Shown here one piece after another: positions 24,481 to 35,319 of a stretch of DNA of 64,000 nt. A model generated the notes under the pieces. The model had not been told where the DNA came from. It did no database searches and saw only the letters and a list, made by a program, of their open reading frames with translations. Source of the stretch: Trichostrongylus colubriformis. Its lineage: Eukaryota; Nematoda; Chromadorea; Rhabditida; Trichostrongylidae. How positions within the stretch are numbered: position 1 is the first letter of the stretch; every line of letters starts with the position of its first letter. The stretch is from positions 16,031,475 to 16,095,474 of the forward strand of contig OZ022261.1 of NCBI GenBank assembly GCA_963978905.1. The letters are read 5' to 3'. A program made the translations under genes and the position numbers.

Positions 24481-27024
24481 ACTTGTGAACTGTAAATGAG
24501 ATATCAGGGACCTGTCACCAAACGCATATAGTCTATCTGTTCGCAGTGAGACCTGGCGCTACAGCGTCAATTATCACTATCCGTGTACCTATACGCTCTC
24601 CTCTTCACAGTATCGTCTACCATATCCACCTCAAAACTTTTATGTCCTACCTTGCTTCCTCATTGCGAGATGTTTTTTCTGTGTATCTTTCGAGACTTTT
24701 GAAAGAAGATGAATTGGAATATTAGTTCCAGATTTTGACCGAGCTGATCGACTTGATCACATTTCCCCTTCACTCTCTGGACTATCACCTTAAGAGTTTC
24801 AGTAAAACCTGACCTTCAAGCCAATTCATATTACTTTCAGCTGACGCTGTTACACTAGGCGTAATCACAGCAACAAAGGTTTTAAAAAACAGCCTTCGTG
24901 GCTTCATCCCCACTGACTAAGCCCGAACAGTGAACAGCATGAGCTTCAGCCAAATGACATCTTTTTGTAGTATCATGGAGGGTGAAGCTTCATTACCCTC
25001 ACACTTCGTCTTCTCTGACGGAATTTCAAGATGATTTGCTGATCGTGTGCGGCCGATTGGCATATGCTTTCCCTAATCGTCTCTGTCAGCGTATACGGGA
25101 CAGAACGATCTTATCAAATCTCGGGAACACACTAGAAGTGCCTGTTGATAATGTTTGCTTTGAGTAAAATTCATGTTGATACCTACTTTCAGGCGGTTAT
25201 GGTTGGGCTTTGTCAAGCGGTTGACACTTTTGCCTCACCCTGTGTACATGGCGGGAAGTACACCTCTCAAATGACCCCGAACAAACTATGAACACGAACA
25301 AATTATGAATAAGGTTCTCTCCATCAACAGAGGTCTTTCGGGCTACTGTCAAGTGTTCACTCTGCATTCTTTCGATCGATTCCCTTGAGAAGTTGCTCAA
25401 GCATCAACTGTACTGAAGACCTGCCACTGAGTTGACCACTTGCTACCTTGCTTGATCGCTTGCTACCTTTAGTGTTCTTGAGGCGTAATAAGACTACCAC
25501 CGAGATACCCAGATGGACTGGTCCTCGAAGAGCAAATTGGCTTTAGGTAACCCAAACAAGATTTTTCGAATAGCTTTTCACTACCTAGTGATATCATCAA
25601 TGAAACTGTGAACCAGAGGGGCCTGAGGTGTGTTCCTTGATGCGCTAGACAAGGTTTCCAATGCTATACAGGGGGCAGCGGCAAGACGAGATGCTGCCTA
25701 TATATTCCGAAGGTCAGTTCTCGTTTCACTTAATATCAGACCATCCAGGCCCTCCATTAAATACTGTCATGAAGACCACTGACTAGTTACGGGTGAATAG
25801 TAAAAAAGCTCTGAGTCGTAGGTCGCTCCCTCAAATCATTATGTAGGCCAAGTGCCTATTGCTTAAGTGCTATTACTGAGTACTATTACGGTCTCAAATA
25901 GAAGTCGAATGCGCTGCAGTTCCGAAAGAGACTGGTAGTGGCCGTCGCTTTTTTAATTTTTATTGATGATGTCATAAAGACGTGACTGCGTCATCTCGGG
26001 TGTCAACCATCTGATGGAGGTATGGTAAAATCGACTGGCTCATAAATCTACTCCTAATCATTTTAGCAAGAAGTGCAACTAGCCCGATAGCTGCTGTTTC
26101 AATGTGAGCGACAGTAGACGGAACTGAGGCGTCGAAAGGCGGCCACGCGTAAATCAAGACAGAGGCATCATTCCTTGAGAAATGCGTTCCCTCTGGGGAG
26201 CAACAAGAACACGAACAAAGCGTCAAATCCGTTACATTCAATGGGAATTCGCTATAATTTGCTGGGCTGTCAGTAGCTGGAAGAGGTCGATGCACTGTTA
26301 CTGGATTCAGCAGCGCTAGTAGTTATTCTAGTGAGGGAGTTGTCGCAAATACTACGGGTTCCCATATGGTGAGTTATGCAGAGACACATATAAACCCGAA
26401 CAGGGTGGAAGGGTGGTGGCACATTCCGATTGGAATGCTCGCCTAAGTGCAATCTGCCTGGCAGTGATGAGATTCTCCGATATGGTGAGTCTTTCCTTTG
26501 TACAATACTATTGCAGTTTTTTGTATCCCCATAAGTCGAGTCTATTAATACGATAGCCCTATAGGACCTACCAATACGTTAGCGTGAGCTGAATCGTACC
26601 TTGTAAACATGTCGGAGGTTGGTGTGATGAGATTCAGATGTGGTATAGCGTCGACTCAGAATGTGAGAAAAGAGTCGAAAAAAGGCGACCAATAAAAATT
26701 TGCAGCTCCACCCGCAATAGCCCTAATTATTATATACAAGACCTGCTCGCTCACGCTTTTGTCTTATCTCTTTTTATATCTTATCGGTTTTATTTCTGTC
26801 TTCACTAAGAGTTACAGAATATCATCAAGGATTACCATCCCCTTTTGCAATCTTACGTTTTGACACCAAGATAGACTAAATCCAGTGAAACGTAGGGCAT
26901 TAATGGCTGCGCGATGTGTTTTCATTGTCGCAACCCCTATCAGCCATGGCTCCACCCCCGGCGGTCACTGATCGTCCACCAGCTAAACTTAACTAGCGAG
27001 CTCTGTGCTCCAATCCCTTCCCAG
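24481..27024. other. No gene recognised upstream of the candidate exons
   Basis: A 107-codon minus-strand frame (25972-26295) has no recognisable domain and is left unannotated. No repeats with clear partners. Confidence 0.4.
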
Positions 27025-27371
27025 ATGTCCTTGATTTTTACCGTGTTGGACAACTCACCAACGAGGACGCTTCTCAGCACGGATGTCGACGAAAACATGG
27101 AAACGGAATCCTGCGTTCCATATTCCCTAGGACCTCTGCACTCTGAAACACCCACACAGAGTATGACGTCTCTGGAGAGACCAATTTATATGGCGGTCAC
27201 ACAGCCACTCGATCTTTGCTATCACGATACAGCTACCTTACATTCGAATCCTAGTCCTCTTCCATTGAAACACCATTATAGTTCAAACTCGCAGCAGCAA
27301 GGCTCTTTTATGGTGGACAGCAAAGAACTTCAAATCAATTCCGAGGTCTGGGTTGACTCGAATCACAACTA
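27025..27371 (+). CDS. Candidate coding exon, unrecognised protein
   Basis: It is open for 115 codons between acceptor cccttcccag (27024) and donor gtaagt (27372), phase 2 out. The product is hydrophilic and rich in Ser, Thr, His and Pro (for example QPLDLCYHDTATLHSNP), with no membrane segment and no domain I recognise. The codon pattern and the good splice signals suggest a real exon. An ATG lies exactly at the acceptor, so it could be an internal exon or a first exon starting at 27025. It could be the 5' part of the degenerin gene (TM1 is 8 kb downstream on the same strand) or of another gene. Confidence 0.45.
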
Positions 27372-27422
27372 GTAAGTCATAGCTCATGTTTTAGGATTTG
27401 AGCGGAGCAGCAAAGCTCTCAG

Positions 27423-27496
27423 CATGTCACAACACCAAGCTGAAACATACGATGATCGACTTTGGCGAGACAACGACAGCCCATGGAATTCCAATG
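27423..27496 (+). CDS. Candidate small coding exon following 27025-27371
   Basis: After a 51-nt intron (gtaagt...ctctcag) the split codon TA+C gives Tyr and the frame reads MSQHQAETYDDRLWRDNDSP then WNSN, ending at donor gtaatt (27497), phase 1 out. The phase fits the preceding exon exactly. The segment is acidic and polar. The next exon was not found. Pairing with the previous exon is inference. Confidence 0.4.
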
Positions 27497-27915
27497 GTAA
27501 TTATTCGGAAAACACTTTTGTCCATTGATTCCTCGCTCATTCTGAACGATTTAAATTCGAATTGATTTTTGTTTAGATTAAAATTTAAAGATTTAGATTC
27601 AAATTCTTTTTTTTTCAAACGAAGATTCTTCAGCGAAGATTTAAATTCGCTTAAGCCACTGTGGTCCAGTTGTTTAGTGTGTTGAAACAATTCTCCCTCT
27701 AAATATTCGGTCAACAAAAGCTCTCTCTCAAAACGTTTATATTTTTTCTCTTTTTTTATCTCTTTTCCTATTTCCTTCCGAAACTCATAATTGTACGAGG
27801 AAACATAGGAAGACAGTGGCTGACTATGAATATGGCCATGAATATATAACTCTCGCTACTCCTTCAGGAATAAAGGAGGCCCTGAGCAATGAAAAAAATT
27901 CGAGGTGAATTCTAA

Positions 27916-28033
27916 CAATCTGCCATTAATATAACACATGAGGCGATACCTATTGGATGATATACTATAGGATCCTCCAGCATGTATATCATCTGATAAA
28001 TATCGCATCACGTGTGATATTAATGGCAGATTG
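27916..28033. repeat. Hairpin with about 33-bp arms
   Basis: caatctgccattaatataac...ggcgata (27916-27948) pairs with tatcgcatcacgtgtgatat...ggcagattg (28001-28033); a further weaker inner pairing (gatgatatac / gtatatcatc) extends the stem. Confidence 0.75.
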
Positions 28034-28404
28034 TTGAGCACCAGTGAGTTCAATAGCTATAATCTGAGTCTACCGAGTAAGGTAAGGAGCCATAGAAATT
28101 AGGGAGGTAAGGACCGTAAAAGGCATGGAGGCGTGATCTTGAGAAAGCCAGTCGAGTTTTAAGGAAGGTAGCAGTAAGACCTAGATGGGCTTCTGAACGA
28201 GGAGTTACGTGTGGAACTCCCAGAGCAGGTACAGCTGCTCCCATTCTACCGTGGGCGGATGGAGAGGTCCGTCGTAGGTTAGGGAAGATGAAGGCTGTAA
28301 GGAAGAAGGTTGTTCAGATTTGGTGCCGATAGATGAGAGGAAATCGCTTGAAGAGTACTATATAGAGTGACTCACCCGTTTCGTCAACATGTTGAAGCTA
28401 GGAT

Positions 28405-29632
28405 CCCAGACAGATGAAGAATAGTGTGATCGTCTTCATCTCCGAACAAAAGGGTGATCTACTGGACTGCTTTAATTACCGCTGACGGCTCATACTATAA
28501 AGCAGTACGAGAGGCTGATCGAACCAAAGCTGTGAGAATCGTTCCTCTCTACCAGGAGCAGTTCGGGTTTATGCCAGAAAGATGCACAGCCGACGCAATC
28601 TTCATGGCCAGGCAATTGATGAAGTAATATCGGGAGAAGCGGCAACTGTGCTGCCTTTCATTTCTCGAAGCCCTCGAGGAGGCCTTCGACCATTTTCTGA
28701 GACCAAACCTCTGGAAGGCGTTGCGAGAACTTTATGTGCCAGAACGTTTGATCCCTTCATAAGAGATATGTACGAGTGGGCTAAGGCAACTGTGCGCGCT
28801 TCTTACGGGTTGTCGGAAGAACTAGATATCACAGGAGGACGGCATCAAGGGTCGGCCCTTGACTCGTTTCTCTTCCTCTCCACTCTAATGTACTTTAATG
28901 TGATGGTGAAAGGTTTCATAGAAGGACCGCTGAAAATCATCCTGTACGCAGATGGGCAAAAGTACTGAAATGACAAGACAGGCTTGCTCAGAATGGTCTC
29001 CGACTGAACGTCGAGAAAACCAAGATCATAAGCTCTGAAGGATGCCTAGACCAGTAGCGTATCCAGGGAGAGACCATTGAGAGGGAAAAGGATATCCGGC
29101 ACTTCGGAATAGACCCAGCGGCTCAAGGTACGCTGAACCAGATCGTGAAAGCTCAATTAGCTGTCATGGATGAAATGGTAGGAGTACACAGGAATCTTGT
29201 GCGACCGGTGCGACGGTGATTTAGGACGCTCAAACCAAGGTGTAGCGAATGGTGAAAGATCGGTGATGCTGCACGGAAGCGAATGCTGGCCAATAACAAA
29301 GATGAGACGCGGCTGATGTCAAGATGGGCATGGAGTTGGACATGACTGGACAAGGAAGAATGAAGACGTGAGAGCGGTCATACAGATGGCTCCTGTCCAG
29401 CCCAAGTTGAAGAAAGAATTGAGCAGAGGACCACCCTATAAGGAAAACACTAGAGCTCGAAGCGCAATGGAAGCGACCAGACCGAGCCTCAAAGAAGAGG
29501 TAGAGGGACGCCATGATGTGATGGCTACAGCGAAGAATGCCTCGGATAGGAACAAATAGCGATGTCTGACGGGAACGGGGACGGAGCGATGGCGCGGCAT
29601 CAACGCTAGGTAGAAGAGAAAGAGTCTGAGTC
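28405..29632 (+). pseudogene. Non-LTR retrotransposon reverse transcriptase remnant
   Basis: Across several frames the segment reads RIVPLYQEQFGFMPERCTAD, AIFMARQLMK, LWKALRELYVPERLIPFIRD, DITGGRHQGSALDSFLFLST and IILYADGQ, the fingers and palm of a LINE reverse transcriptase. Degraded C-terminal pieces follow (NGLRLNVEKTKI, RWAWSWT). The Y-A-D-D box has become Y-A-D-G and there are many stops, so it is dead. No poly-A tail is evident. Clade not assigned. Confidence 0.8.
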
Positions 29633-30216
29633 TACACAGTACTTTGCACCTAACAGGACCTTTCAATGGAGCTTGGGCGCAACGTGACATTTGGATGAGT
29701 TGCTTGTCCCTAAATGTTGAAAGACTGAAAAGCATATAGGAATGCTAATGGTGCTGCTCAACTTACATTAGTTGTCTTTCCATAAATAGCCTCCTATTGA
29801 GTTGACCATGATAATGAGCACATCTGTGTGTTGATATACTCGGGCTCTTTAGAGTGATGTACCTGCCGAATTCTACCAACTCTATAAGGTGCAGAACCAT
29901 TTTATCATACCGTATGTAGCGGCCAGGTTTTGAGTGAAAGGGGAGGGAGCCTGACGAATTGGGTACATAACGCATAATATAATCTATGGTGTTAAGCGCT
30001 GTTTCTAATTGTCCACTGTCCATTTTTGCAACTCTCATTCTGCTTGAAGCCGTTAAATGCGCGGGTTTGTTTTTAATTCATTTCTCATAAATGGTCTCCC
30101 CCGATATGCTTAGGATGGACAACACAAACACAAGCAGGCGGCCTTAAAATGTACTTCTCTTTCAGAGGAAAGTGATAACGATATAGAAATGAAATCGGAG
30201 TTTCACTGAGCATGTT

Positions 30217-30709
30217 CTATGAAAAAAAAGGCCATAAATGATCTGAAAAAAAGAGGCTCGAACTGGTGGTAACAAAATAGTAGAACTCAAAGTGAAGCTT
30301 TTTTGTTGCATAGACTCCCGCATAATACTGGCTAAATGGGTTTTGCGATGTACAGCTGATTAGCCACTTCATGTAATATTCGAGGAGGTCAAATTGTTTA
30401 CAAGTATTCAACTCACTGTGAATGCTCCACTTAACCAAATTGATGGTGACATAGCTAGCACCCCACCAGGTGGACTCCACCAAAAACAAAACTTTATGAA
30501 CCCCATAAAATTGGATAAGCTCCATGAATGCAATTGTCCCGGGGAGCAATATTATAGTTCACAAAGTTGTCAACGGAATGTTGCAAAGCATCTAAGCTGA
30601 AAGTAAATGAGTTACACTCCATTTTCCCACATGAACCTCTCTGAAAAGATGTTACTGCCCCTTTCAGTGTTGGAATTGACTGGTTTCCTACTTGAATCAC
30701 CCACTTCAA
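30217..30709 (-). pseudogene. Merlin/ISXO2-like transposase relic
   Basis: Two overlapping minus frames give, in order, RGSCGKMECNSFTFSLDALQ, VDNFVNYNIAP, then LPGTIAFMELIQFYGVHKVL, FLVESTWWGA and LLEYYMKWLISC. This resembles the ISXO2/Merlin pattern of a beta strand, I-x-P-G-T, V-N-H...F-V-D, V-E-S-x-W and E-Y-M-W. The catalytic acidic residues are mostly lost. Terminal repeats were not identified. The family call rests on motif order alone. Confidence 0.5.
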
Positions 30710-30855
30710 CGCTCTACACTCACTTAATAGACGACGCTTGATGGGCTCGTTTTGGATAGTTCAGCCAGGGGACCGTAAAGAGGAGAGGCACATCTCCAAA
30801 CATGTCGATGCGGAAAGGGAGGTCGGACTTGATATATGTAGTATTCATTCAGATT

Positions 30856-31029
30856 TGGAGGGAATTATTGCTTTCTTCACATATTCTGGATAGCTGTATA
30901 GCTGGAGGGGGGTGGGGGTGCAAAGAAGTTAGGAGGTCCTATGAAGGGAATTGTTGCTCTCATCACATATTCTGGATAGCTGTACAGCTGGGGGGGGGGG
31001 GGGGGGGGATGCAAAGTTAGGAGGTCCTA
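30856..31029. repeat. Tandem duplication (about 87 bp) with a 19-base G run
   Basis: Two copies of a unit containing cacatattctggatagctg and ttaggaggtccta. The G-rich part has grown to 19 consecutive G at 30990-31008 in the second copy and is interrupted in the first. Confidence 0.85.
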
Positions 31030-31453
31030 CAGCCACACACCACTTCCGTGCTCGTACTCATGCCTCCACTTCCCTCCGCAGGATGATTGACCCTAATTTG
31101 AAGTTGTAATCACACCACAGAGTCCTTACATGAGAAATATTGGAAAAAAGGTAAAATGGCTCTGCTAGATTACTACATGTCTTTCTAGAACTATTCTAGC
31201 ATTAGTGCTTGAACTTTCGATAAAAGCTATAGTTTTCCTAGACTGAGAATCAATTGTGATATATCCCAAACGCGTCCGTCACTTTTATGATGCCCTTCCG
31301 CACGGTTTATTCTCGGCTCGCGCCCGATTATTCGATTACACGGCCTAATTTTGTTCGAATTCATCAGTACGCCCCAATTAAAATTAGCCAGTTTACGGAA
31401 GCTTATTAAAGGAAGAAATGTTACATTTTTAACAACATGGTACAATCAATGCC

Positions 31454-31771
31454 AACGTTTATGTGACATTTGATTCGTTTTTGAGATACACTTAAGATTT
31501 TTCTGAAATTTCGACTTTATTACTGTTTCTCAGCCCACCTACTTGGCCGTATGCCCTCACGTCAGGATTTCGCACTGCGTCGAGTCGTGTGCGAAACGAT
31601 GCGTACGAGCTAAACGTTTATGTGACATTTGATTCGTTTTTGAGATACACTTAAGATTTTTCTGAAATTTCGACTCTATTACTGTTTCTCAGCCCACCTA
31701 CTTGGCCGTATGCCCTCACGTCAGGATTTCGCACTGCGTCGAGTCGTGTGCGAAACGATGCGTACGAGCTA
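31454..31771. repeat. Tandem duplication of a 159-bp unit
   Basis: aacgtttatgtgacatttga...gcgaaacgatgcgtacgagct occurs at 31454-31612 and 31613-31771 with almost no difference, implying recent duplication. Related sequence (gcgaaatcctgacgtaagag) recurs near 32460 and 9700. Confidence 0.9.
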
Positions 31772-31873
31772 GTGGCGCTGCTGTATTCGGGTCCTATATC
31801 GATTACACAGCAACTAGGCGCCGCTGTACTTCGATCTCAAAGCGATTACACGGCGCCACTGGCAGCGCGTGTA

Positions 31874-31980
31874 ATCTCTTAGGCCGCTTCCATACTTTGC
31901 GCACCGACGCCGTCACGCGCGTGACGCAGGCACGCGCGTGACGGCGTCGGTGCGCAAAGTATGGAAGCGGCCTTAGAGAT
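31874..31980. repeat. Near-perfect palindrome, 50-bp arms, 7-nt spacer
   Basis: The left arm starts atctcttaggccgcttccat and the right arm ends atggaagcggccttagagat; 49 of 50 positions pair around the spacer acgcagg (31924-31930). The inner part is CpG-rich (gacgccgtcacgcgcgtg). Confidence 0.92.
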
Positions 31981-32559
31981 CGAAGTACAGCGGCGCTCAT
32001 AGCTCCTATCGCGTCGCACGCCACACGCAGCGATGCGAGATCCTGACTTTGTTAATTGTGATTGTTCGAACGGACCTGAGCCCGTGAGTAAAAATTAGAA
32101 AAGAAACCTAGAACAGCACCGAACAAGATGAATGTATTGAACCATTGCCGAAAAATTAAAAGATTATACCCTATGACGTGAGGCACTTGTCCAGTGCTGC
32201 TTTGAACGAATTTAGTATACTTGTGGTGACTCCTAACATGAGCAGTCTGTCGAACTGCATGTAAGTTCTGTTCACAAAGGAGTGGTGTCTATATTGTATA
32301 GCGCGGCGAGCCGGAATTTTCATGCATCCACCCCTGGTTCTTGAGTGTGAACCCTTACGTCAGGATGTCACACGACGATACGCACTGACTTGTAATCGCT
32401 TCGGGATCCACAACATGGTCAGCTCGTACGCATTGTTTCGCTTGCGATATGCCGCGGTGCGAAATCCTGACGTAAGAGTACTCACTCACTACGACTCTCT
32501 AACTATTAAAAACCTGCTATATACGAGTCTAGAGTGACCGTAGAATATTCTACAATGCG

Positions 32560-33200
32560 TTATTAAGCTAAATTTTTTCTTTTGAGAGCTAGTGATTCAA
32601 GGCCGAGGTTGGCATTGCGCACTCTGCCACTAGTAATCTGATCATAATCAATCCCTTCTCCCCTCACTAGACTTTTCTTGTAAAACTGTTTTGTAGCCTT
32701 TCTACAGCGTTGATCACCTTTACCTATGTGGAGTGAATACCACTGTTCCATATTCTAACGATGGCCTAATGTATGTTTCGAAAGCCCTGAAGAGCACTAA
32801 GGAGTACCTACATACTTGGGGGAGCTCGAAAATGTTGAATAGCAAACCCATGGCTTTAGCAGCAATATAAGCAATATAAAAGCAGAGGTTTTCAATTTCT
32901 TCCACTTTTTCCAACTACACCTCACCTATCAAGTACTAAGAGCTGAAAGCAATCTTCTTTAAGCGTAATGTCTTGCTTTTTGCAATTGATATTTGTTTCA
33001 ATAAGTTTCCATTGGACGGCCCAGTCGCTGATCTCGCTAATGGTTTCCTGCAATGATTCTTTGTCCGATCCGGAAAGAACTGGGTGGTTCAGCTTGAAGT
33101 TATCAGCAAAAACAACACATATCGTAAGTAGTAAGTTGATAAGTACTCGCCCCATCTGCTTCAGAGCCGATGTAGAGCTACTTAGAAGATCGAACAAAAA
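32560..33200 (-). pseudogene. LINE reverse transcriptase C-terminal fragment
   Basis: Minus-strand pieces read VVFADNFKLNHPVLSGSD, then ISDWAVQWKL (about 33000-33120), then FRAFETYIRPSLEYGTVVFT (about 32730), and GRVRNANLGLESLALKRK (about 32580). This is the F-A-D-D palm motif (last Asp now Asn), the thumb, and the Y-I-R-P-x-L-E-Y-G-T-V-V-F segment of CR1/jockey-like LINEs. It is broken by frameshifts and 5'-truncated. Confidence 0.75.
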
Positions 33201-33399
33201 AAAGCTAAACTAATTCGCGAGGAGGTACTTTACGCGGATACCGATCTCAGAGTACTGTTTCCCAAGTGTCTACCAGCACCCTGAACCTTTATGTGTGACT
33301 CTCAAGATTTCTAAGGTTTCTTATGGTTTCGCTGCCTCTCTTGTGGCTCGAACTGTATCATGTACCAATTACCGGAGTGAATTAGAGCATACTCCAATG

Positions 33400-33950
33400 A
33401 TCTCTCAAAATTTATTTAAAGGCAGCGATGGGAGAAATTCGAACGAAAGTGAAAATGTATTGAATATGAAGTCGAGGTGCTTAGTAATACGATGGGAAGT
33501 AAAAACGGAAAGAAGTAGCCAAAGAGACGGGGAATAGGATGCCCTCCACACCGTTGATTCTCGACGTGGACAGTCTTTCCGTCAAGAGGCAGGTAGTCCA
33601 GACTATTCTCCCGTTGGCATGTTGTCAAGTAAACACAAGGGAAAGTTTGAAAACATGACAGCATCTAATTTCTGGAGTGAGCTTCAAGCTAAAATTGCGA
33701 AAGCGCGCTGCAGTACCTTCGATCCTGCCGCATATCCTTGGCCGCTCTCATCGTAACCCACCAGGATCACGTCGCCTGAAGCGAGGTCTGTCATCCGATG
33801 GTGTTAGCTGTTAACCGTTACGTCGTCACTACAGCTCGGGGGCGCGCTTTCAGACGGAAATTTTGCCATAAGCTAAGCTTCTTAGGCCCATAAACTCTAT
33901 GTGAGTGACTTCTTTTAGGGATTTTTCCAACATCATGTTGTACCCAAAAC
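33400..33950. repeat. Dispersed repeat family 7, copy a
   Basis: ctccacaccgttgattctcg...ttccgtcaagaggcaggt and ctggagtgagcttcaagctaaa match 35950-36550 (ttcccaccgttgattctcta...tttggagtgagcttcaaactaaa). A related 3' part lies at 47570-47900, inverted. No intact gene. Confidence 0.65.
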
Positions 33951-35184
33951 TGTCTCTAAGATGGCCTCGCTCAGTTGCAGCAGGAATTGGCTCAAACTCA
34001 AAACCTTACCTTTGGGTCCTTTTCTTCAGGATTTCTAGTGTGGAAACATTGCCAAATTTATGCTGCACTTACTGCGAATGAAATCTTCACCAAGTAATCC
34101 GCTGCCGTGAATGTTCAGGATTACGAGACGAGAATTTTGTTACCTGTCGCCCTCAGGTGGTTCTATGCCCACTAAAGAAAATGATATAGAGGTTTGAAAG
34201 TGAATCCGTGGGTCAGCAAGCGATAGGTAACGGCAACAATGGTCTTGAAAGGTGAGTATTTCTGTGAACCAGTGCACCACTGGCAGAGTAGTAGAAAACC
34301 GTCTTCACGTATGGCGATAACTGAATTCCAGTCAGGGTTATGTGGTTGCTGCGGACTTGTTCAGGCATGCTACAATTAGAATCGTACAAACCGGTACTAC
34401 TAAACGACAACTGTTTGTGCAAAACGTCTTCAAAAACTTGCTAGCGATGAATTTCACCGTTTTTTTAAGGAAGTAGCTGATTGTCCAGCAACATGGCCAT
34501 GTATTCCGGCATCTAGCAAAGATATGAGCATAAATGAGAAAGAGCTGAGAAATGAGAGAGACAAACGGAGAACGACAGTGTCTACCTTTGCGTAGTGTCA
34601 AATGTAGTGCATTAGCGCGGGAGGAAAAAGGATTCGATCTCATAGTAAAAAAGGCAGCCTCGTTAGAGGGGAAGGATAGGAGGAAGTGTTATCTGTGAAT
34701 ACATGTTCTCTGAAAAAAAACCACTTCAGCAGAGGTGGGGTGGTGTGTTGCGAGACTGGCACTGGAGAAGCACGGCTTGGGGTCTTATCATACTCCCGCA
34801 GCACTGCGAGTCGTGCTGCCGTTCATTCGCCGGGGGAGTTGTCGGCGAGGACGGGATAGCGTTCGCGGTGCTGATTTAGCCCCACGCCCGTCTGCAATCT
34901 ACCTCCTGCTAGTGACGCCGAAGGGCGCAAGAGAGGAGGCTTCTGGCTTTTCCTTCTCGGGTTTCTCGTCGTTTTATTTCGTTCTTTCTCTACTATCACA
35001 CTGCTGAGCACCTCTTTCATATCCAAGTCTGCCAAATTTACCCCTCCCAAAGTTTTTATGGCCGCTTTGAGCGTCAAGGACTTTGTAGAACATCACCAAA
35101 TCACACATCCACATGTATTCGACCATTTTTCGAAAGATCCTGGATCACAGCAATACTTTGTGCATGTCATTCTCATTCTTTCAG
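33951..35184. other. Interval upstream of TM1 exon; expected HG exon not found
   Basis: A polar + strand frame near 34450-34600 and GC-rich sequence at 34735-34935 were examined. Neither fits a degenerin N-terminus in phase. Confidence 0.4.
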
Positions 35185-35319
35185 ATTCTCAACACATCGC
35201 GTCCAGCATTACGGATTTTCTGGATCATTTTTAGTACCGTTTCTCTTGTATGTTTTTGTTTCCAAAGCTTACTGGTGGTGGAAAAGTATCAAAAGAAGGA
35301 AAAAATTGTCAATGTTGAA
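35185..35319 (+). CDS. unc-8: Degenerin exon A: first transmembrane segment
   Basis: Acceptor tctttcag precedes ATT at 35185 and donor gtgagt follows GAA at 35319; 45 codons, phase 0 at both ends. It encodes [19 protein letters not shown], then [20 protein letters not shown] and NVE. The pattern R-x-F-W, a 20-residue hydrophobic helix with a Q-S near its outer end, then K-Y and a V-N-V-E strand is the standard TM1/first beta strand of nematode degenerins. Translation past the donor loses family similarity at once, which supports the border. The preceding exon, which should end with an HG-containing cytoplasmic motif in phase 0, was not found. Confidence 0.85.

Noticed and set aside
33090..33125. 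KTTHI-like peptide with a gtaagt donor, considered for the missing degenerin N-terminal exon
   Set aside because: The opposite strand is clearly LINE reverse transcriptase (VVFADNFKL); the + strand resemblance is coincidental.
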